From positions 186,001 to 250,000 of the forward strand of contig CALXQK010000005.1 of assembly GCA_944390745.1 (NCBI GenBank): a DNA stretch of 64,000 bases. The letters are read 5' to 3'. The stretch comes from an uncultured Duodenibacillus sp. GTDB lineage: Bacteria; Pseudomonadota; Gammaproteobacteria; Burkholderiales; Burkholderiaceae_F. The notes below the pieces were generated by a model. It was not told the origin of the DNA and searched no databases. It was given only the letters and a program-made list of their open reading frames with translations. Positions 36,215 to 44,298 of the stretch are shown here, in pieces (positions within the stretch are counted from its first letter, which is position 1; each line of letters opens with the position of its first letter). The position numbers and the translations under genes are program-made.

Positions 36215-37168
36215 TTATGGATTTCTCACGCGCGGCTTGTCCGCGTCCAGAAAGGCGGCGCCCTCGGCGGTGAGATCGATGCCCGCCGCTGAGATGCTTG
36301 CGCAGATCTCGGCAATGAGCTCGCGGATTTCCTCGGTGAGCTCGGCGCTTGTGCGCGGCCAGAATACGAAGAAGGGGATGGTGAGGGCGTCGTCAATTTC
36401 AAGCGCCCGGCAGTCGCTGCTCACCGACATGGCGGCAAGCTTGTCGGTGAAGTGCACGCCGACATTGCGCTTGACGAAGCGAAGCGCAACCTGCGTGGAG
36501 GAAACCTCGGCCGTGATGCGCGCCTTGCCAGGGGCGGGCAGCAGCCGGTCGGAATACTCCCGCTCTGGCGTATCGCGCGAGAGCACGACGAAGGATTCCC
36601 CTGCGTAGTCCTCGCGTCCGACCCTGCCGCATCTTGAAAGCGGATTGTCCTGCGAAACCACAAGCCGGAAGGGAAGGTGCGCCAGAGGCACCTTCTCAAG
36701 GTCGTCATGGGTGGTGAGCAGCGTCCCGAAGCCGATGTCAAAGGGGTGGGAATACTTGGAGTAGTAGATGTCGCGGCTTGCGTGCACGTCCATCACCACG
36801 CTGATCGTTTTTTCGTGGCGCTTGAGGACCTTCACCACGGCCGGAATGATGACGTCCGAGCAGTGGCGCGCCAGAACCGCGATGCGAAGCTCGCGCTTTC
36901 TTGAGCGGTTTGCGGCGGTGAAGTTTTCAAGCCGCCTCCAGGCGCGCACGGATTCAATGGCCGCGCGATAGAACTCCATGCCCTCGGGCGTGAGCGTGAG
37001 CGTCTTCGTGCTGCGGTCAAAGAGCTCCACCCCGAGGCGCTCCTCGAGCTGCGTGACGGCGCGCGAGGCCGCCGAGGCCGAGAGGGCATTCTTGTTGGCT
37101 GCCGCCAGCAGGCTCCCCGTTTCCACCACCGAACAGAAGAGCTTGACTGATTTCGCCTTGAGATCCAT
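36215..37168 (-). CDS. LysR family transcriptional regulator
   Basis: A 317-residue regulator: HTH at residues 5-60 (VKLFCSVVETGSLLAAANKNALSASAASRAVTQLEERLGVELFDR) and a ligand domain (LRIAVLARHCSDVIIPAVVKVL, FDIGFGTLLTTHDD, VALRFVKRNVGVHFTDKLAAM). ATG 37168 is chosen because AAGGA lies seven bases upstream; a GTG at 37174 adds two residues. It diverges from hydG across 296 bp that hold a perfect dyad next to its own start. Whether it controls hydG is unknown; other targets are possible. Confidence 0.9.
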   Translation of the reverse strand: MDLKAKSVKLFCSVVETGSLLAAANKNALSASAASRAVTQLEERLGVELFDRSTKTLTLTPEGMEFYRAAIESVRAWRRLENFTAANRSRKRELRIAVLARHCSDVIIPAVVKVLKRHEKTISVVMDVHASRDIYYSKYSHPFDIGFGTLLTTHDDLEKVPLAHLPFRLVVSQDNPLSRCGRVGREDYAGESFVVLSRDTPEREYSDRLLPAPGKARITAEVSSTQVALRFVKRNVGVHFTDKLAAMSVSSDCRALEIDDALTIPFFVFWPRTSAELTEEIRELIAEICASISAAGIDLTAEGAAFLDADKPRVRNP

Positions 37169-37203
37169 GGTCACATCCTTGATCGCGCTTTGAATTTCAA
37201 TTT

Positions 37204-37230
37204 GTGCAAACGACCTTTCGATCTTTGCAC
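37204..37230. promoter_or_regulatory. Dyad upstream of the LysR gene
   Basis: GTGCAAA (37204-37210) and TTTGCAC (37224-37230) are perfect inverse complements with 13 bp between, centred about 50 bp before the regulator ATG. This is a likely autoregulatory LysR-type site. Confidence 0.5.
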
Positions 37231-37374
37231 TTTACGAAATATACCAAAGCGTTCACAATACGCGTCAAGACAGATGACGGATGCCGCCGCGCGCTCCCTG
37301 ATCAAGAGACGGCTCAGGCGATGCCGGACTCCGACACTCCTGTTCTGACTGAGGTTAAGCAAACTTTCAGCTGC

Positions 37375-37409
37375 GCCGGTTGGCCGCGTGAGCCGACCGG
37401 CCTTTTTTT
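37375..37409 (+). terminator. Strong terminator in the leader of hydG
   Basis: GCCGGTTGGC (37375-37384) pairs with GCCGACCGGC (37392-37401), a 10-bp stem with one G-U, loop CGCGTGA, then C and seven Ts. It lies 55 bp before the hydG ATG and points the same way. No gene upstream on this strand needs it, so it ends either a leader RNA or a small RNA started between 37231 and 37370. Confidence 0.75.
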
Positions 37410-37464
37410 AGCCAATGACGGACGGCGTCAGACCAGCCCGCGAACTTCCTCCAAAGATTGAACC

Positions 37465-38892
37465 ATGACCAAGTACGATCCCCGGTCCCTTGCGGCCGAA
37501 GAATTCATCAATGATGAGGAGATCCTCGCCTCGCTTGCCTGGGGCGAGGAGAAAAAGCGCGACCGCGCCCTCATCGCTGAAATCCTTCAGAAGGCCTGCT
37601 CCTTCAAGGGCCTCACGCACCGCGAGGCGGCCGTTCTCATGGCCTGCGACCTTCCCGATGTCAATGCCCAGATCCTTGAGAGCGCCATCAAGATCAAGGA
37701 GCACATCTACGGCCGGCGCATCGTTCTTTTTGCGCCGCTGTATCTGTCGAACTACTGCATCAACAGCTGCACCTACTGCCCGTACCACGCCAAGAACAAG
37801 ACCATCATCCGCAAGAAGCTCTCGCAGGAGGAGATCCGCCGCGAGGTGATTGCGCTGCAGGACCAGGGCCACAAGCGGCTGCTGCTTGAGGCGGGCGAGC
37901 ATCCGAAGGAAAATCCGATCGAGTACATTCTCGAGTCGATTCACACGATCTACGGCATCAAGCACAAGAACGGCGCCATCCGGCGCGTCAACGTCAACAT
38001 TGCCGCCACGACCGTGGAGAACTACAAGAAGCTGCACGACGCCGAGATCGGCACCTACCAGCTCTTTCAGGAGACCTACAACAAGGCGGCCTACGAGGAG
38101 CTGCATCCGAAGGGACCCAAGAGCGACTATGCCTACCACACCGAGGCGCACGACCGCGCCATGCAGGCTGGCATCGACGACGTGGGGCTCGGCGTTCTCT
38201 TCGGACTGAACCTCTACCGGTACGATCTCATCGGGCTTCTGATGCACGCCGAGCACCTTGAGGCCGTTCACGGCGTGGGCCCGCACACGATCAGCGTGCC
38301 GCGCATCTGCCCGGCCGACGACATCGACCCGACCACCTTCAGCAATGCGGTGCCCGATGACGTGTTCCTCAAGATTGTGGCCCTCATTCGTCTGGCCGTG
38401 CCCTATACGGGCATGATCATGTCCACGCGCGAGAGCGAGCGCATCCGCACCGAGGCCCTCAAGCTCGGCATCTCCCAGATCTCGGGCGGCTCGCGCACGT
38501 CCGTCGGCGGCTACACGATCAAGGACATCCGCGACGTGGAAAACACCGCGCAGTTTGACACGAGCGACCGCCGCAGCCTCGACGAGGTGGTGGCGCACCT
38601 GCTTGAAAACGGCTATCTGCCGAGCTTCTGCACGGCCTGCTACCGCGCCGGCCGCACCGGCGACCGGTTCATGGAGTACGCCAAGTCGGGCGAAATTGCC
38701 ATGTACTGCCAGGCCAACGCCGTGATGACGATCAAGGAGTATCTGTGCGATTATGCCAGCGAGCGCACCCGCAGAATCGGCGAGGCCGTCATCGAAAGCG
38801 AGCTGCCCAAGATCACGCACGAGAAGGTGCGGCTCGCCTCCATCAAGCGCCTTGCGCGCATTGAGGAGGGCGAGCGCGACTTCCGCTTCTAG
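37465..38892 (+). CDS. hydG: HydG-type radical SAM tyrosine lyase ([FeFe]-hydrogenase maturase family)
   Basis: A 475-residue protein collinear with HydG. The radical SAM cluster motif is CINSCTYC (Cys 98, 102, 105; CX3CX2C), the central barrel includes LLLEAGEHPKENPIEY, VNVNIAATTVENYKKL, LFQETYNKAAYEELHP and VGPHTISVPRI, and the C-terminal auxiliary cluster motif CX2CX22C is Cys 389, 392, 415. This last motif and the length separate it from ThiH. HydG converts tyrosine to p-cresol, CO and cyanide for the H-cluster. No hydE, hydF or [FeFe]-hydrogenase gene is near, and the window's hydrogenase is [NiFe]. Confidence 0.92.
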   Translation: MTKYDPRSLAAEEFINDEEILASLAWGEEKKRDRALIAEILQKACSFKGLTHREAAVLMACDLPDVNAQILESAIKIKEHIYGRRIVLFAPLYLSNYCINSCTYCPYHAKNKTIIRKKLSQEEIRREVIALQDQGHKRLLLEAGEHPKENPIEYILESIHTIYGIKHKNGAIRRVNVNIAATTVENYKKLHDAEIGTYQLFQETYNKAAYEELHPKGPKSDYAYHTEAHDRAMQAGIDDVGLGVLFGLNLYRYDLIGLLMHAEHLEAVHGVGPHTISVPRICPADDIDPTTFSNAVPDDVFLKIVALIRLAVPYTGMIMSTRESERIRTEALKLGISQISGGSRTSVGGYTIKDIRDVENTAQFDTSDRRSLDEVVAHLLENGYLPSFCTACYRAGRTGDRFMEYAKSGEIAMYCQANAVMTIKEYLCDYASERTRRIGEAVIESELPKITHEKVRLASIKRLARIEEGERDFRF

Positions 38893-38903
38893 CCGTCGCG
38901 ATG

Positions 38904-38988
38904 GGGGCCTTCAGAGGGAAGGCCCCTTGGAAAAATCAAGGAAGGCCATGTTCAAAGCCGCAGGCTCATGAGAACCTGCGGCTTTTCT
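38904..38988 (+). terminator. Two consecutive hairpins after hydG
   Basis: GGGGCCTTC/GAAGGCCCC (38904-38926) is followed by AAAGCCGCAGG/CCTGCGGCTTTT (38954-38986), the latter with a T-rich end on both strands. The second probably also ends the convergent histidine kinase transcript. Confidence 0.75.
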
Positions 38989-39038
38989 GTGTCCGCCGCG
39001 CCTTCCGCCCCGGGGAAAACCTCTCAGCAGGGGCGGCC

Positions 39039-40421
39039 TTAATCCTGCGCAGCCTTCTTTTTTTCCTTCTTCTTGTCGTAAAGCGGCATCCGCACGATTA
39101 CCTTCAGGCCGTGGGGCGAGGCGCTGGCAAGCTGTACGCTTCCATCCGAGCGGCGCACGATGCGGTCGATGATCGCAAGGCCTAGGCCGGTTCCGGTGAC
39201 GCCTCCGCGGGCGCTGTCGCCGCGCTCAAAGGGGCGCATCAGCCGCTCGGCCTGGCTCATGTCAAGTCCCGGTCCTTCATCGCTCACCGTCAGGACGGCC
39301 TTGTCCTTTTCCCGGGCGACATCGATGGTGAGGTGCAGCAGATCGTCGTCGCTCTTGCCGTAGCGCTGGGCGTTGGTGATGAGGTTTTGTACCACGCGCG
39401 ACAGCTCAATGGGATGGGCGCGCACAACGATGTCGTCAGCCACCGAGAGCTTGAGCTTGACCGTCGGATCGATTTCAAGCCGCGCGCCGTGCACGGCCTG
39501 CCGCACGGTCTGCGAGAGGCTCACCGCCTCGAGAGGCTGGGCGCTGCGCCGGGCATAGGCCATGAACTGGTTGACGATCATCTCCATCTGCTCAAGGTCG
39601 CTCACCATGTTCTGGCGCGTGTCCTCGGGAAGATCGGCCATCTCGGTCTCAAGCCGCAGGCGCGTGATCGGCGTGCGCAGGTCGTGGCTGACGCCGGCAA
39701 GCAGCATCTCGCGGTCCTTTTCCATGCGCGTAATGTCCTGCACCATGCGGTTGAAGCTTGAATTCACCTCGCGCAGCTCCTCCGGACCGCTGTCCTCAGG
39801 CAGCGCCGCGGGCATGCCGCCGCGGCCGAAGTCGCGCGCATAGTTTGAAAGCGTGCTCAGGGGCTCCACCACCCGTCGGGTGAGCATGGTGGCGCCCAGA
39901 ATCGAGGCCACAAAGGCTGCCAGCGCCCACCACATCCATGTCGTGCCGTAGGAGGGGTTGATGAGGGTGGAGTTGGTCATCAGCCAGTAGTTGTCGCCCT
40001 CAATGGAGATGGACACCCAGAGTCCGCGCTCGCCGTTGACCATGCTTGCAAGAATGGTGTCGGGCCCCAGGGCCGAGCGCACGTAGCTCTCGACGTCGGC
40101 AATCGACCAGGGCGAGCCGCTGTCAGCGGTGAGCGGCAGGTAGTCGTCGGTGTTTTCCTTGGGAAGAATGCGAAGGCCCTCGCGGCTTGCAAGGACCATC
40201 AGCAGATCAGGGCGATAGACCGGGTCGGCGCTTACGAGCGCGTAGCGCGTGAGGTTGGCCATGGTGACGATCTGCCGCGCGGCGCTCATGGCGTAGGGCG
40301 TCTCGCTCAGGACGCGAAAGCTCTGCAGCCATCCCATCACCGAAAAGACGATGAGAAGCATGAGCAGAATGAAGGTGCGCCAGAAGAGGTTCGGGGCGCG
40401 GCGCGAGCTGAGCGAAGCCAT
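39039..40421 (-). CDS. EnvZ-type sensor histidine kinase
   Basis: A 460-residue membrane kinase: TM1 at residues 14-34, a periplasmic sensor of about 120 residues (SVRVLSETPYAMSAARQIV pattern, VNGERGLWVSISIEGDNYWLM), TM2 (TWMWWALAAFVASILGATML), a HAMP domain, the H box LAGVSHDLRTPITRLRLE, and the HATPase with LVQNLITNAQRYG (N box), SDEGPGLDM (G1) and GTGLGLAI (G2). The architecture matches EnvZ/RstB. ATG 40421 follows its cognate response-regulator gene by about 200 bp containing a terminator-like palindrome. Confidence 0.93.
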   Translation of the reverse strand: MASLSSRRAPNLFWRTFILLMLLIVFSVMGWLQSFRVLSETPYAMSAARQIVTMANLTRYALVSADPVYRPDLLMVLASREGLRILPKENTDDYLPLTADSGSPWSIADVESYVRSALGPDTILASMVNGERGLWVSISIEGDNYWLMTNSTLINPSYGTTWMWWALAAFVASILGATMLTRRVVEPLSTLSNYARDFGRGGMPAALPEDSGPEELREVNSSFNRMVQDITRMEKDREMLLAGVSHDLRTPITRLRLETEMADLPEDTRQNMVSDLEQMEMIVNQFMAYARRSAQPLEAVSLSQTVRQAVHGARLEIDPTVKLKLSVADDIVVRAHPIELSRVVQNLITNAQRYGKSDDDLLHLTIDVAREKDKAVLTVSDEGPGLDMSQAERLMRPFERGDSARGGVTGTGLGLAIIDRIVRRSDGSVQLASASPHGLKVIVRMPLYDKKKEKKKAAQD

Positions 40422-40518
40422 GGAGTGTCTGCGGGACTGCAACGAAAAAGGAAAGCGGCGGCCGACCGATGCCCCGGGGGCGTCGGAAAGCGCACGGCAC
40501 CGGCTGCAAGTCTAAAAG

Positions 40519-40541
40519 ACAAAAAGCGCGCCGGCGCGCTT
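40519..40541 (-). terminator. Palindrome with T-run between ompR-like and envZ-like genes
   Basis: AAGCGCGCCGGCGCGCTT (40524-40541) is a perfect palindrome followed on the minus strand by TTTGTCTTTT. It may partially terminate, so the kinase would be made in lower amount than the regulator. Confidence 0.55.
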
Positions 40542-40623
40542 GATTCCGGTGCCGGGCATCATTTGCCGGTTCATGAGAATGCGGCGTCCCGTCGCAAGGA
40601 GGGGGTGCCGCTGATGACCGGGA

Positions 40624-41430
40624 TCAGGCCGACTCGTCCTGACCGGCTGCGCTGCGCGAGGCGCGGGAGGCCTTTTCAGGCTTCTTTGCGTCGGCGCCCG
40701 CCGGAATCGTATCGTCGGGGATGAAGACGTAGCCCAGGCCCCAGACCGTCTGAAGGTAGTGGGGCTTGGCGGGATCGGGCTCAATGAGCTTTCTCAGGCG
40801 GCTCACCTGCACGTCAAGCGAGCGGTCGAAGGCCTCATATTCGCGGCCGCGGGCCATCTCCATGAGCTTGTCGCGCGACAGCGGCACGCGGGGATGGCGG
40901 GCAAAGGCCTTCATGACGGCAAATTCGCCGGTCGTCAGGGGAACGGGCTTGCCGTTTTTGCGAAGCTCCCGGCGGCCGAGGTCAAGCTCAAAGTCTCCGA
41001 ACACCACCACTTCGTTTTCAAGCGAGGGCGCGCCCGGAGCGTCGGCCTTGGGACGACGGCGCAGCACGGCGTGCACGCGGGCCAGAAGCTCGCGGGGGTT
41101 GAAGGGCTTCGGAATGTAGTCGTCGGCCCCAAGCTCGAGGCCGACGATGCGGTCGACGTCCTCGCCGCGGGCCGTGAGCATCAGCACCGGCGTCGTGTCC
41201 TTGCTCGCACGCAGACGGCGCAGAATCTGCAGGCCGTCCTCGCCGGGCATCATCAGGTCGAGAATGAGCGCATCAAAACGCTCGCGCATCCAGATGCGGT
41301 TCATGGCCTGTCCGTTTTCGGCAACCGACACGGAAAAGCCGTTTTCGCCGAAGTAGCGGCGCAGCAGATCGCGCAGACGCGGGTCGTCGTCAACAATCAG
41401 AATCTTGGGTGTGCGTTCGTTTTCGGCCAT
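40624..41430 (-). CDS. OmpR-family response regulator
   Basis: A 268-residue regulator with a receiver domain (KILIVDDDPRLRDLLRRYF; phospho-acceptor Asp in FDALILDLMMPGEDG; Thr and Lys in MLTARGEDVDRIVGLELGADDYIPKPF) and a winged-helix DNA-binding domain (FAVMKAFARHPRVPLSRDKLMEMARGREYEAFDRSLDVQVSRLRKLIE ... LQTVWGLGYVFIPD). It closely resembles OmpR in length and linker and probably responds to osmotic or envelope signals with the kinase downstream. Confidence 0.95.
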   Translation of the reverse strand: MAENERTPKILIVDDDPRLRDLLRRYFGENGFSVSVAENGQAMNRIWMRERFDALILDLMMPGEDGLQILRRLRASKDTTPVLMLTARGEDVDRIVGLELGADDYIPKPFNPRELLARVHAVLRRRPKADAPGAPSLENEVVVFGDFELDLGRRELRKNGKPVPLTTGEFAVMKAFARHPRVPLSRDKLMEMARGREYEAFDRSLDVQVSRLRKLIEPDPAKPHYLQTVWGLGYVFIPDDTIPAGADAKKPEKASRASRSAAGQDESA

Positions 41431-41682
41431 TTTTATTCGTTTCTCCAGTCGTATCCGCAGCCGTCAGGCGCGGCGAAAGAACTGCCGCCGGCGCCCGCGC
41501 TGCGGGCATCCATGCGGCACAGTTCAATAATTTTGCCCGCAATCGCCTGCCGTCGCTGCAAGCCTAACACCGTCTGTTACAAAATCAAGGCTATTTTTGC
41601 CAATTTAAAAGGCCGGATTCGACGCTGTTTGCATGCAAAGCCATTAAAGTAGCGGGTGAGGACAACCGGAGATTTTCCCGCA

Positions 41683-42237
41683 ATGATTTCAAACTTCGGA
41701 AAATTCATTTTCACGGCCTGCGTGGCCGGGTGTGCGGGCCTGGCCTCGGCAGAGGGGGTTCCCGCATCCGGTGCGCCGCAGGCTGCCCGGGGCGGTACTT
41801 CGGAAGTTTTGCTCTGGGACCAGATGAATGCCCAGCAGCGGGCGCGCCTCTGGCCGCTTCTCACGCATGAGCAGCGTCTCTTTCAGTGGCGCTACATGAC
41901 CAAGGAGGAGCGCCGGCAGATGCGCCAGAACATGACGCCCGTGCAGCGGCGCGCCATCAAGCAGCGCTTCGTGATTGACTTTTCTCCTGACCACGAGCGC
42001 ACGCAAAAGCCCGTCCGCCGCCTCACGCCCGCCGAGCGCGAGCTGCTTCGGCAGCAGGTCATCCAGGTGCACGTTGAAATACGCCGCGGCGTTCCCTACA
42101 ACTGCACGGATCCCACCGACTGCCCGAAGTCGGCCTTCCGCACGCGTTATGCGGAAATGCAGGACAGGGGAGTGCAGGCTGCGCCCGCAAGGTTCAATTC
42201 GCTCACGGTGGTCGATCACCCGGAGTCGGAGCCCTAG
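41683..42237 (+). CDS. Small exported protein with DUF3106-like region
   Basis: A 184-residue protein of unknown function. The first 24 residues form a signal peptide (FGKFIFTACVAGCAGLASA). Residues 40-100 are rich in Arg/Gln with the pattern W-x-x-M-x-x-Q-x-R/L-x-x-L ... LTHEQRLFQWRYMTKEERRQMRQNMTPVQRRA, similar to DUF3106 in betaproteobacterial exported proteins. The C-terminal part holds two Cys (YNCTDPTDCP) that could form a disulphide. ATG 41683 has GGAG upstream; a GTG at 41656 is possible. It is monocistronic with its own terminator. Confidence 0.7.
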   Translation: MISNFGKFIFTACVAGCAGLASAEGVPASGAPQAARGGTSEVLLWDQMNAQQRARLWPLLTHEQRLFQWRYMTKEERRQMRQNMTPVQRRAIKQRFVIDFSPDHERTQKPVRRLTPAERELLRQQVIQVHVEIRRGVPYNCTDPTDCPKSAFRTRYAEMQDRGVQAAPARFNSLTVVDHPESEP

Positions 42238-42274
42238 AAAAGCGTTTTGCAGGCGTTCAGCCTGCGCCTGATGT

Positions 42275-42303
42275 TCGGCAGCCATAGGATGCCGATTTTT
42301 TTT
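42275..42303 (+). terminator. Terminator after the DUF3106-like gene
   Basis: TCGGCA (42275-42280) pairs with TGCCGA (42290-42295), then eight Ts. A second stem GCAGGC/GCCTGC lies just before at 42249-42265. Confidence 0.7.
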
Positions 42304-42384
42304 CGGTGATGTCCGCCGCCAGGGGAGGGGCTGTCAGCCTCAATGCGCGCGCAGCGCGTGATTGCCCCGGGCACGGACCCGGAC

Positions 42385-43194
42385 TCACCGGGGGCCGCTG
42401 CCCTGGGCTGCATCAACGGCAATGACGCTTGTAAATCCCGGCCGCTCGGCAAGGTGCTCGGGCACGAGCCGCACGGCGACGCCGAAGCTCTCGGAGAGCG
42501 TCTGCTCGGTCATCACCTCGCGGGTCGGTCCGAAGACCGTTCGCAGCTGCGGGAGCATGATGAGCGAAAGGTCGCTCAGTTCAAGCGCATGCGAGGGAAA
42601 GTGCGTGTTGATGACGGCCCCGATTCCGCGGTCGGTCTTGAGCGCGCGCAGCACCTTGAGCACCTGCAGCTGGTTCTTGTAGTCGAGATTGCTTTCAGGC
42701 TCATCAAGAACCAGAAGCTCGGGGTCTGCGGCCAGGGCGCGGGCGATGAGCGCAAGCTGCAGCTCGCCCCCGGAGATTTCGTCGCAGCGCGCCTGGGCCA
42801 GTCCGCTGATGCCGACGGCCTCCATGGCCTCATCGGCCTTCCTCCAGTCGATGCGGCCGGGCTGCGCAAAAAGTCCCAGATGCACGCTGCGCCCGAGAAC
42901 CACCATGTCGCGCACGCGAAAGGAGAGCGCCGCGCCCCGGGCCTGGGCGACATAGCCCACGCGCGACCAGAGCTCGCGTGCCGACAGCGTCCGGATGTCG
43001 CGCCCGTCGATGCGCGTTGCGCCCTGCGTCCAGCGCTCAAAGCCCAGCAGACACTTCAGAAGCGTGGTTTTTCCCGCGCCGTTGCGCCCGAGAATGCTCA
43101 TCACAGCGGGCGTTTCGAGCGCAAAGCAAATGTCACGCAGCACCTCGCGGCCGTCTGCGTAGCGAAAACATCCATGGTCGACTTCAAGAATCAT
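42385..43194 (-). CDS. Iron-siderophore/haem-type ABC transporter ATP-binding protein
   Basis: A 269-residue ABC ATPase of the FecE/BtuD class: Walker A GRNGAGKTTL near residue 36, Q-loop YVAQARG, signature SGGELQLALIARALA, Walker B LLVLDEPESNLD, and the switch His in INTHFPSHAL. In this family it powers uptake of ferric siderophores, haem or cobalamin. It is the last gene of a binding protein / permease / ATPase operon, 18 bp after the permease gene. Confidence 0.93.
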   Translation of the reverse strand: MILEVDHGCFRYADGREVLRDICFALETPAVMSILGRNGAGKTTLLKCLLGFERWTQGATRIDGRDIRTLSARELWSRVGYVAQARGAALSFRVRDMVVLGRSVHLGLFAQPGRIDWRKADEAMEAVGISGLAQARCDEISGGELQLALIARALAADPELLVLDEPESNLDYKNQLQVLKVLRALKTDRGIGAVINTHFPSHALELSDLSLIMLPQLRTVFGPTREVMTEQTLSESFGVAVRLVPEHLAERPGFTSVIAVDAAQGSGPR

Positions 43195-43212
43195 GTCGCG
43201 ATCCGTTTGGCG

Positions 43213-44277
43213 TCACAGCCGCCACGCCGCGCCCCTGCGCAGAATCAACAAAAAGACCGGGGCGCCGAGCACGGCGGTGAGAATGCAGACGGGAATTTCC
43301 ATTTGAGCGGCGCTTCGAGCCGCCGTGTCGCAGGCAAGCACGAAGATCGCGCCCCAGAGCGTGCTTGCCGGAAGAACGTATTCGTTGTTGCTGCCGATGG
43401 TGAGCCGCACGAAGTGCGGAATCAGAAGTCCCACCCAGCCGATCAGGCCGCACATGCTCACGATGCTCGCACTCACCATGGTGCTGGCCACGATGACGAT
43501 GGCGCGCAGCTGCGGCAGCCGCAGCCCGAGGGCGCGCGCCTCCTGCGCCGGCAGACTCAGGGCATTGAGCTTCCAGCGCAGCAGGTACAGGACGAGACAG
43601 CCGATGACGATGAAGGGCAGCCCCAGCAGGAGCGTCTTCATGGTGGCGCCCGTCATGGAGCCCATGAGCCAGAAGGTGATGGCGGGTAGCACGTCCTGCG
43701 GGTCGGCAGCGTACTTCACAAGCGCGATCAGCGCGCTGAAGAAGGCCGAGATCACAAGACCGGAGAGAATCAGCATGAGCACGGTCGTCTTGCCGCGGAT
43801 GCTGCTCACCGCATAAACAAGCGCCACCGCGGCAAGCCCCATGACAAGCGAGGCAATCTGCACGGCCAGGGCGTCAAATCCAAGCAGCAGTCCCAGGACG
43901 GCGCCGAAGGCTGCGCCCGTGGAAACGCCCAGCGTATCGGGCGTGGCCAGGGGGTTGGAAAAGATTGCCTGAAAGGCGGCCCCTGCGGCGGCAAGGCCCG
44001 CGCCGGCGGCCAGGGCGAGCAGGATGCGGGGAAGACGAACGTTGAAGACGACCGAGCGCATGGCCTGCGTGATCGACTCGTCGTGCGTGAGCGGCGAGAG
44101 CAGCGTCGCTGCCGCCGCACCCGGCGTGAGGTGAAAGCGTCCGAGCATCAGGGCGGCCAAAATGGCGACGGCGCCGAGCACGAGGCCTGCGGCCATCAGA
44201 AGCCGGAAGCGCCTTCTTTCCTGACTTGCGGCGCCGCGGGCGAGCGGTGCGGGCGATGGTGAGCTCAATGGCTTCAT
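43213..44277 (-). CDS. FecCD-family ABC transporter permease
   Basis: A 354-residue inner-membrane permease with about ten spans. The family hallmarks are LPRILLALAAGAGLAAAGAAFQAIFSNPLATPDTLGVSTGAAFGAVLG and GLIGWVGLLIPHFVRLTIGSNNEYVLPASTLWGAIFVLACDTAAR near the C terminus. It forms the translocation channel with the ATPase downstream and would couple to the binding protein upstream (21 bp away). One permease gene suggests a homodimer, as in BtuC-type importers. Confidence 0.95.
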   Translation of the reverse strand: MKPLSSPSPAPLARGAASQERRRFRLLMAAGLVLGAVAILAALMLGRFHLTPGAAAATLLSPLTHDESITQAMRSVVFNVRLPRILLALAAGAGLAAAGAAFQAIFSNPLATPDTLGVSTGAAFGAVLGLLLGFDALAVQIASLVMGLAAVALVYAVSSIRGKTTVLMLILSGLVISAFFSALIALVKYAADPQDVLPAITFWLMGSMTGATMKTLLLGLPFIVIGCLVLYLLRWKLNALSLPAQEARALGLRLPQLRAIVIVASTMVSASIVSMCGLIGWVGLLIPHFVRLTIGSNNEYVLPASTLWGAIFVLACDTAARSAAQMEIPVCILTAVLGAPVFLLILRRGAAWRL

Positions 44278-44298
44278 GGCTAGCGGGCGGCGGGCGCT

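Noticed and set aside
37465-38892. ThiH instead of HydG
   Set aside because: The length (475 aa), the C-terminal CX2CX22C motif and collinearity with clostridial HydG exclude ThiH; no thi genes are nearby.
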